A DNA stretch of 64,000 bases, taken from NCBI RefSeq assembly GCF_026017845.1, contig NZ_CP100416.1:3951602-4015601 (forward strand), written 5' to 3'. The notes under the pieces were generated by a model. It did not search any database. It was not told the DNA's origin and saw only the letters and a list, made by a program, of their open reading frames with translations. The position numbers and the translations under genes are program-made. The DNA comes from Amycolatopsis mediterranei (GTDB taxonomy: Bacteria > Actinomycetota > Actinomycetes > Mycobacteriales > Pseudonocardiaceae). Shown in pieces: positions 58,053-64,000 of the stretch. Every line of letters begins with the position of its first letter. Position 1 is the first letter of the stretch.

Positions 58053-60803
58053 ATGTCGGGTCGGGAGGCGGAGCTGGTCGGCCGCGGCGACGAGCTCGCC
58101 GCCCTCGAGGGTGCGCTCGCCGCGGCGCGGACGGGGCGGAGCCGGGTGCTGGTGCTGCGCGGCGAGGCCGGAATCGGCAAGACCGCGCTCCTGGAGCACG
58201 TCGCGGCCCGGGCGGCCGGCTGCCGGATCGCGCGGACGGCCGGCGTCGAGTCCGAGCGCGAGCTGCCCTACGCCGGCCTGCACCAGCTGTGCGCGCCCTT
58301 CCTCGACCGGCTCGGGCACCTGCCGGCTCCGCAGCGGATCGCCCTCGGCACGGCGTTCGGCGTGACCGCGGGGGAGCCGCCGGACCGGTTCCTGGTCGGG
58401 CTGGCGGTGCTGACCCTGCTCGCCGAGGTCGCCGAGGACCGGCCCCTGGTGTGCCTGGTCGACGACGCGCAATGGCTCGACCAGGTGTCCGCGCAGACGC
58501 TCGCGTTCGTCGCCCGGCGATTGCTGGCCGAGCCGATCGCCCTGGTCGTCGCGGTGCGGGAACCCGCGGAGCAGCTCGACCTGGCCGGGTTGCCGGAGCT
58601 GGCCGTCCGCGGGCTCGGCGAAGCGGCGGCCGGTGCCCTGCTGGACTCGGTGCTCAAGGGCCCGCTGGACGTGCGCGTGCGCGACCGGATCGTCGCCGAA
58701 ACGCACGGCAACCCCCTGGCCCTGGTCGAGCTGCCCCGGTTTTGGACCACCGCCGAGCAGTCCGACGGGCTCCGCCGGCCGGACGGCGACACGCTGGCCG
58801 GCCGCCTCGAGCGGTGCTTCCTGCAGCAGCTGGCCCCCTTGCCGGCCGGCACCCGGAAGCTGCTGCTGGCCGCGGCCGCGGAGCCGCTGGGGGACGCGAC
58901 CCTGCTCTGGCGCGCGGCCGGGGAGCTCGGCCTGGGTGCCGACCCGGCGGCCGCGGCCGAGGCGACGGGGTTGATCGAGTTCGGCCCGCGGATCCGGTTC
59001 CGGCACCCGCTGGTGCGCTCGGCGGTCTACCGGTCCGCGGCCGCCGGGGACCGGCGGGAGGTGCACCGGGTGCTGGCCGAGGTGACCGACGCCCGCGTCG
59101 ACCCGGATCGGCGCGCCTGGCATCGCGCGCAGGCGACCGTCGCCCCGGACGAAGACGTCGCGGCCGAGCTGGAGCGCTCCGCCGGCCGGGCCCAGGCACG
59201 CGGGGGTCTCGTCGCCGCCGCGGCGTTGCTCGAGCAGGCGGCGACGCTCACCCCGGATCCGGCGCTGCGCGCCCGGCGCGAACTCGCGGCGGCCCGGGCG
59301 AAACGCGGCGCCGGCGCGCTCGAAGCGGCGCTGGGCCTGCTGGGCGCGGCCGAGGCCGGGCCGCCCGATCCGGTGCGGGACGCCGAAATCGAACGGCTGC
59401 GCGGGCAGATCGCGTTCGACCAGCGGCGCAGCGGCGACGCGGCCGAGCTGCTCCTGCGCGCCGCCGGACGCCTCGACGGCGACCAAGCCCGCGAGACGTA
59501 CCTGGAGGCGCTCGGCGCGGCCGTCTGGGCGGGATCCGGCGTCGTCGAAGCCGCGAAGCGAGCGCGCGCGGCCCCGGCGGCCCCGGGGCCGCCGACCGCC
59601 GTCGACCTCGTGCTCGACGCGCTCGCCACCCGGCTCACCGACGGCTACGCGGCCGCGGCCCCGCGGCTGGCCGAGGCGATCGAGGCCGTCCGCGCGCTGG
59701 ACACCGGCGGCGAGCGCACCGGGCGCACTGGGCGTGTGCTGTGGCTGCTGGGCAACCGGGCGGGCGGCACCCTGGCGACCGAGGTGCTGGACTACGCCAC
59801 CGGCCGCGCGTTCGCCGAGCGTCAGGTCCGGCTGGCGCGCGAAACCGGCGCGCTCGTCCAGCTGCAGTTCGGCCTCAACTTCCTCGCCAACCACGAGCTG
59901 GCGGCCGGCGAGCTGAGCGCGGCACAGGCGCTCGTCGACGAGGACCGCCTGCTCGCCGAGGTCACCGGGGGCCGTCCGGTCGGGTACAGCGCGATCCTGC
60001 TCGCCGCTCTGCGTGGCCGGGAAGCGACGGCCACCGCCGAGATCGCGACCGCGGCGGCGGAGGCGGCCGAGCGGGGCCAAGGCCGGGTGGTGCGGTTCGC
60101 CGAGTACGCGAACGCCGTGCTGGGCAACGGCCTCGGCCGCCACGACCTCGCCCGGGACGCGGCGCGCCGGGTGTTCGACCACGACACCGTCGGCCACCAG
60201 GCCCTGGCGACCGCCGAACTGGCGGAAGCCGCGTCGCGCACCGGAGACGACGACCTCGTCGCCGCCGCGCTGAACCGGATGTCGGAACGGGCCCGGGCCA
60301 CCCCGACGGCGTGGACGCGGGCGCTCGAAGCCCGTCTGCGCGCGTTGGCCGGCGAGACCCCGGACGAGTGCTACGCCGCATCGATCGCGCTGCTCACCGG
60401 AACGCCGTTGCGGGTCGAGCTGGCCCGGAGCCACCTGCTGTTCGGCGAATGGCTCCGGCGCGAAGGACGCCGTGCCGACGCCCGGGAGCACCTGCGCACC
60501 GCGCACACCATGACTTCCGCGATGGGCCTCGAAGCCTTCGCCGACCGCGCGCGCCGCGAGCTGCTGGCCACCGGCGAGACGGCACGCAAACGCACCATGG
60601 GGACAACCGAGGAGCTGACCGCTCAGGAGCTCCAGATCGCGCGCCTGGCCCGCGAAGGACTGTCCAACCCGGAAATCGGCACGAGGCTCTTCCTCAGCCC
60701 CCGCACGGTGGAATGGCACCTGCGCAAGGTGTTCGGCAAGCTCGGGATCAGCTCCCGGCGTCAGCTGCGCGACACGGCCTTCGACGTGGTGGGAGCACGC
60801 TGA
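58053..60803 (+). CDS. Large AAA/LuxR-family (LAL) transcriptional regulator
   Basis: A 916-residue regulator. The AAA/STAND ATPase has Walker A GEAGIGKTAL (37-46) and Walker B LVCLVDDAQWLD. A long helical middle follows, with a LuxR helix-turn-helix at ~850-916 (LTAQELQIARLAREGLSNPEIGTRLFLSPRTVEWHLRKVFGKLGIS). ATG 58053 gives MSGREAELVGRGDEL, the usual start. In-frame starts near 57858 would run through the VOC gene's promoter. It is divergent from the VOC/flavoprotein/ADH operon with 139 bp between, so that operon is its most likely target. The signal is unknown. Confidence 0.9.
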   Translation: MSGREAELVGRGDELAALEGALAAARTGRSRVLVLRGEAGIGKTALLEHVAARAAGCRIARTAGVESERELPYAGLHQLCAPFLDRLGHLPAPQRIALGTAFGVTAGEPPDRFLVGLAVLTLLAEVAEDRPLVCLVDDAQWLDQVSAQTLAFVARRLLAEPIALVVAVREPAEQLDLAGLPELAVRGLGEAAAGALLDSVLKGPLDVRVRDRIVAETHGNPLALVELPRFWTTAEQSDGLRRPDGDTLAGRLERCFLQQLAPLPAGTRKLLLAAAAEPLGDATLLWRAAGELGLGADPAAAAEATGLIEFGPRIRFRHPLVRSAVYRSAAAGDRREVHRVLAEVTDARVDPDRRAWHRAQATVAPDEDVAAELERSAGRAQARGGLVAAAALLEQAATLTPDPALRARRELAAARAKRGAGALEAALGLLGAAEAGPPDPVRDAEIERLRGQIAFDQRRSGDAAELLLRAAGRLDGDQARETYLEALGAAVWAGSGVVEAAKRARAAPAAPGPPTAVDLVLDALATRLTDGYAAAAPRLAEAIEAVRALDTGGERTGRTGRVLWLLGNRAGGTLATEVLDYATGRAFAERQVRLARETGALVQLQFGLNFLANHELAAGELSAAQALVDEDRLLAEVTGGRPVGYSAILLAALRGREATATAEIATAAAEAAERGQGRVVRFAEYANAVLGNGLGRHDLARDAARRVFDHDTVGHQALATAELAEAASRTGDDDLVAAALNRMSERARATPTAWTRALEARLRALAGETPDECYAASIALLTGTPLRVELARSHLLFGEWLRREGRRADAREHLRTAHTMTSAMGLEAFADRARRELLATGETARKRTMGTTEELTAQELQIARLAREGLSNPEIGTRLFLSPRTVEWHLRKVFGKLGISSRRQLRDTAFDVVGAR

Positions 60804-60983
60804 CGGGCGGCTCCGACCGCGCCGCGCCTTCAGCAGGTCCTCGTTCGCTCATCGTCCGTCGGCCGGATCGTGTGCGGATCTCCTGAGGCCGGCAAGTCGT
60901 TGCAGGACAACAAATCACGCTGTGCTCTGACCAATAGTACTACCCATGATAGTTGAGTCCGAGGCGGATGAGAGCCGGCTCAC

Positions 60984-61012
60984 TTGAAACCCATACCCCC
61001 TAGGGGTACCGT
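60984..61012 (+). promoter_or_regulatory. CsoR-type copper operator and promoter
   Basis: TACCCCCTAGGGGTA (60994-61008) is the inverted repeat typical of actinobacterial CsoR sites. It sits between a -35-like TTGAAA (60984-60989) and a -10-like TACCGT (61007-61012), 17 bp apart. Apo-CsoR would block RNA polymerase and Cu(I) would release it. No csoR gene is in the window. The preceding 60804-60983 holds no gene. Confidence 0.85.
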
Positions 61013-61037
61013 GGAGGTATCCGCGAAAGGGGCACCC

Positions 61038-61244
61038 ATGACCACCAGCAGCTACACCGTGACCGGCATGACCTGCGCGCACTGCGTGGCCTCGGTCAGC
61101 GAGGAGGTCGGCGCCATCGACGGCGTCACCGGCGTCGCCGTCGACCTGCCCACCGGGGCCGTCACCGTCACCAGCCGGCAGCCGGTCGACGACGCGCGGG
61201 TTCGCGCGGCCGTCGAGGAGGCCGGGTACACGCTCGCCGGGTAG
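61038..61244 (+). CDS. copZ: Copper chaperone (CopZ-like HMA protein)
   Basis: A 68-residue heavy-metal-associated domain. The metal-binding GMTCAHC (Cys at 13 and 16) is at the N-terminus, followed by the ferredoxin-like babbab pattern ending VEEAGYTLAG. It carries Cu(I) to the CopA ATPase encoded two genes downstream. ATG 61038 has AAAGGGG upstream, and the CsoR-type site directly precedes it. Confidence 0.93.
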   Translation: MTTSSYTVTGMTCAHCVASVSEEVGAIDGVTGVAVDLPTGAVTVTSRQPVDDARVRAAVEEAGYTLAG

Positions 61245-61272
61245 CCCCGGCCGTCACGCGAGGGAAGCGGAC

Positions 61273-62175
61273 ATGAACACCACAGCACGGCTGGCCGGGT
61301 TCGGCGGGGCGCTCGTCCTGCTGGCGGCCGGGGGATTCGCCGTCGGGCACACGGTCGGCCCGGTTTCGGCCGCGGCCGGTGAACAACACGGCGACATGGG
61401 CGGCGAGCACGCGGGCATGACCGCTCCGGTGGACGAGCTGCCGGGCGGGCTGGCGTCGAGCAAGGACGGCTACACGTTCGCGGTGGCCGACACGACGCCG
61501 GCGCCGGGGCGGTTTTCGTTCACGATCACCGGGCCGGACGGCAAGCCGGTGACGAGGTTCGACGTCGAGCACGAGAAGAAGCTTCACCTGATCGTGGTGC
61601 GCCGCGACACCGCGGGCTTCCAGCACGTCCACCCGGAACCGGCGCCGGACGGCACGTGGAGTGTGCCGCTCACCCTGCCGGCGGCCGGTTCCTACCGCGC
61701 GTTCGCCGACTTCGCTCCCACCGGCGGCAAGCCGATGACCCTCGGCGCGGACCTGTCGGTCGCGGGCGCCTACCAGCCCGCGACGTACGGGCCGAGCCGC
61801 ACGGCCCAGGTCGACGGCTACACCGTCGAGCTCGACGGCGACCTGATCCCCGGGAAGACGTCGCCGCTGACGCTGACGGTCGGCCGCGGCGGCGCTCCGG
61901 TCACCGATCTGCAGCCCTACCTCGCCGCTTACGGGCACCTGGTCGCGCTGCGCGAGGGCGACCTCGCCTACCTGCACGTCCACCCGGACGGCGCACCCGG
62001 GGACGGCAGGACGGCCGCGGGCCCGCAGGTGCAGTTCGCGGCCGAAGTCCCCAGCGCGGGGACCTACCGGCTGTTCCTGGACTTCAAGCACGGCGGTGTC
62101 GTGCGGACCGCCGAGTTCACCGTCACCACGGCCGGGGCCGCCACTCCGCAATCCGCTGACGGCCACGGCCACTGA
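61273..62175 (+). CDS. Exported His/Met-containing protein of the copper operon
   Basis: A 300-residue protein. Residues 1-34 are a signal peptide or anchor (LAGFGGALVLLAAGGFAVGHTVG). A His/Met-rich segment follows (EQHGDMGGEHAGM), then two homologous beta-rich domains, each with an HL-V...HVHP motif (KKLHLIVVRRDTAGFQHVHPE and YGHLVALREGDLAYLHVHPD). The C-terminus is GHGH. The repeated His motifs and the operon position between CopZ and CopA indicate periplasm-side copper binding. I do not know a characterised homologue. Confidence 0.85.
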   Translation: MNTTARLAGFGGALVLLAAGGFAVGHTVGPVSAAAGEQHGDMGGEHAGMTAPVDELPGGLASSKDGYTFAVADTTPAPGRFSFTITGPDGKPVTRFDVEHEKKLHLIVVRRDTAGFQHVHPEPAPDGTWSVPLTLPAAGSYRAFADFAPTGGKPMTLGADLSVAGAYQPATYGPSRTAQVDGYTVELDGDLIPGKTSPLTLTVGRGGAPVTDLQPYLAAYGHLVALREGDLAYLHVHPDGAPGDGRTAAGPQVQFAAEVPSAGTYRLFLDFKHGGVVRTAEFTVTTAGAATPQSADGHGH

Positions 62176-62190
62176 ACCGCGAGGGAGACG

Positions 62191-64000
62191 ATGATGGGCA
62201 GCACCACGGCCGGCTCCGGCCCGGTGACCGAGCTCGAACTCGCGATCGGTGGCATGACCTGCGCCTCGTGCGCGAATCGCATCGAGCGCAAGCTCAACAA
62301 GCTCGACGGCGTCACCGCGTCGGTCAACTACGCCACCGAGAAGGCACGCGTGCACGCGCCGGAGGGCGTCGACCCGGCCACGCTGGTGGCCACGGTCGAG
62401 GCCGCCGGTTACCACGCGACCCTGCCGCGGCCGGAGAAAGCCATCGAGTCCGAAGTGGACGAAGGGGACCCGGCGCGCCCGCTGCGGCAGCGGCTGATCA
62501 CCAGCGCGGTGCTCGCGGTGCCGGTGATCCTGCCGGCCATGGTGCCGGCCCTGCAGTTCACGTACTGGCAATGGATTTCGCTGACGCTGGCCGCGCCGGT
62601 CGTCACCTGGGGTGCCTGGCCGTTCCACCGGGCGGCGTGGACGAACCTGCGCCACGGCGCCGCGACCATGGACACCCTGGTGTCGATGGGCGTGCTCGCG
62701 GCGGCCGCGTGGTCGGTGTGGGCGCTGCTGTTCGGTAAGGCCGGGACGCCGGGGATGGTGCACCCGTTCGAGCTGACGATCGAGCCGTCCGACGGCGCCG
62801 GCAACATCTACCTGGAGGTCGCCGCCGGCGTCACCACGTTCATCCTGGCCGGCCGCTACTTCGAGGCGCGGTCCAAGCGCCGCGCCGGGGCGGCGCTGCG
62901 GGCGCTGCTGGAGCTGGGCGCGAAAGAGGTCGCGGTGCTGCGAGCCGGTGCCGAGGTCCGCATCCCGACCTCCGCGCTGGTGGCGGGGGACCGGTTCGTC
63001 GTGCGGCCCGGCGAGAAGATCGCCACCGACGGCGTGGTCGAGGAAGGCAAGTCGGCCGTCGACGCTTCGATGCTCACCGGCGAGTCGGTGCCCGTCGAAG
63101 TCGGCGAAGGGGACGTCGTCACTGGCGCGACCGTCAACGCCGGTGGCCGGCTGGTCGTGCGGGCCACCCGGGTCGGCGCCGGCACGCAGCTGGCGCAGAT
63201 GGCCCAGCTCGTCGAAGCCGCCCAGAGCGGCAAGGCCGAGGTCCAGCGCCTGGCCGACCGGGTGTCCGGGGTTTTCGTGCCGATCGTGATCGGCTTGGCG
63301 GCCGCCACGCTCGGCTTCTGGCTCGGCACCGACGTCGGCCTGGCGGCCGCGTTCACCGCCGCGGTCGCGGTGCTGATCATCGCCTGCCCGTGCGCGCTCG
63401 GCCTGGCCACGCCGACGGCGCTGCTCGTCGGCACCGGCCGCGGCGCCCAGCTCGGCGTGCTGATCAAGGGGCCGGAAGTGCTGGAGTCGACCCGCCGGGT
63501 CGACACCGTCGTGCTCGACAAGACCGGCACGGTCACCGCGGGCCGGATGACGCTCGTCGGCGTGCACCCGGCCGAGGGTGTCGACGAGACCGAGCTGCTG
63601 CGGCTGGCCGGCGCGCTCGAGAACGCGTCCGAGCACCCGATCGCGGCGGCCGTCGCCCGTGGTGCCCGGGAGCGCGTCGACCTGCCCGCGGTCGAAGACT
63701 TCACGAACGTCGAAGGCCTCGGGGTCCAGGGCGTGGTCGAGGGGCACGCGGTCCTGGTCGGCCGCACGGCCCTGCTGGACGACTGGAGCCAGCCGCTGCC
63801 GGACGACCTCGCGGCCGCGAAGGCGGCGGCGGAGGAGCGCGGGCACACCGCGGTCGCGGTGGCCTGGGACGGCGCGGCCCGCGGTGTCCTGCTGGTCGCC
63901 GACACCGTCAAGCCGACGTCGGCCGAGGCCGTCGCCCAGCTGCGGGCGCTGGGCCTGACCCCGGTGCTGCTGACCGGGGACAACACGGCGGTGGCCAACG
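62191..64000 (+). CDS. copA: Copper-exporting P1B-type ATPase CopA, partial at the window end
   Basis: The first ~603 residues of a heavy-metal ATPase; the frame is open at base 64000. In order: N-terminal HMA domain with GMTCASC (Cys24, Cys27), six membrane helices before the large loop, actuator motif TGES, the CPC ion-binding motif (Cys399-Pro-Cys401), phosphorylation site DKTGT (Asp443), HP motif (SEHPIAAAVA) and the beginning of TGDN. The GDGxND hinge and last two helices lie beyond the window. CPC with an MTCASC domain indicates Cu(I) export. ATG 62191 or 62194 follows GAGGGAGA. Confidence 0.95.
   Translation, partial: MMGSTTAGSGPVTELELAIGGMTCASCANRIERKLNKLDGVTASVNYATEKARVHAPEGVDPATLVATVEAAGYHATLPRPEKAIESEVDEGDPARPLRQRLITSAVLAVPVILPAMVPALQFTYWQWISLTLAAPVVTWGAWPFHRAAWTNLRHGAATMDTLVSMGVLAAAAWSVWALLFGKAGTPGMVHPFELTIEPSDGAGNIYLEVAAGVTTFILAGRYFEARSKRRAGAALRALLELGAKEVAVLRAGAEVRIPTSALVAGDRFVVRPGEKIATDGVVEEGKSAVDASMLTGESVPVEVGEGDVVTGATVNAGGRLVVRATRVGAGTQLAQMAQLVEAAQSGKAEVQRLADRVSGVFVPIVIGLAAATLGFWLGTDVGLAAAFTAAVAVLIIACPCALGLATPTALLVGTGRGAQLGVLIKGPEVLESTRRVDTVVLDKTGTVTAGRMTLVGVHPAEGVDETELLRLAGALENASEHPIAAAVARGARERVDLPAVEDFTNVEGLGVQGVVEGHAVLVGRTALLDDWSQPLPDDLAAAKAAAEERGHTAVAVAWDGAARGVLLVADTVKPTSAEAVAQLRALGLTPVLLTGDNTAVAN

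Noticed and set aside
1..64000. Insertion sequences, prophage or integrative element
   Set aside because: No transposase, integrase, recombinase or phage structural gene and no att-like direct repeats at the tRNA-Val genes were found.

Overview
The window is about 70% GC actinobacterial chromosome and most likely comes from Amycolatopsis or a close relative. The clearest sign is the enolase-superfamily racemase at 5162-6265, which looks like the N-acylamino-acid/N-succinylamino-acid racemase first described from Amycolatopsis. Codon use, many GTG/TTG starts, ATGA/GTGA stop-start overlaps, an actinobacterial LexA, a DasR-type operator and the abundance of TetR and large LuxR regulators agree with this. 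No transposase, integrase, rRNA or CRISPR array was seen. The first ~115 bases look like a poor-quality contig edge, and the last gene (a copper ATPase) runs off the right end.

Layout. 1-1367: partial DUF6010 protein and a divergent TetR regulator. 1658-16896: one tightly coupled 15 kb operon with D-aminoacylase-like amidohydrolase, M20 deacylase, GNAT acyltransferase, N-succinylamino-acid racemase, a class C serine hydrolase, a truncated class A beta-lactamase, a complete oligopeptide ABC importer (one subunit a permease-ATPase fusion) and an S9 peptidase fused to a second class C domain. It reads as a system that imports peptides containing D-residues, hydrolyses them and converts D- to L-amino acids. 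16919-23665: MFS exporter, two tRNA-Val genes, TetR/methyltransferase pair, DUF4287 protein, repeat cluster, SDR and a second MFS exporter. 23719-29966: P450, LexA, an AA10 polysaccharide monooxygenase under a DasR-like operator, XRE regulator with quinone reductase, and a GH64 beta-1,3-glucanase. 30169-37524: lipoprotein; an aldolase/sugar kinase/amine oxidase/SRPBCC operon; paired SMR efflux genes and an SDR; and an UPF0718/TIGR03943 membrane pair. 37670-43467: orphan solute-binding lipoprotein, large LuxR regulator, CynX-type permease. 43859-48680: SDR, then a TetR divergent from a FadD/LLM/SDR catabolic operon. 48957-53744: an ACP-ketosynthase-hydrolase mini-cluster, a GntR regulator, a PEBP-SRPBCC fusion and a DivIVA-like coiled coil. 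53772-60803: a reverse-strand operon (VOC protein, flavoprotein, zinc alcohol dehydrogenase, and a protein with two RHIM-like motifs) divergent from a second large LuxR regulator. 60984-64000: CsoR-type copper operon (CopZ, secreted His-rich protein, CopA).

Cross-cutting signals. Nearly the same 22-bp operator lies upstream of the first TetR gene and, 23 kb away, between the second MFS exporter and the P450, which suggests one small regulon. Intergenic 21-bp-phased repeats that switch orientation occur twice with the same 5+3 arrangement, and single hairpins with a TGACTCA core occur twice more, all just after gene ends. The strongest candidates for undescribed biology are the D-peptide salvage operon, the RHIM-motif protein coupled to redox genes, and the ACP-KS-hydrolase cluster.
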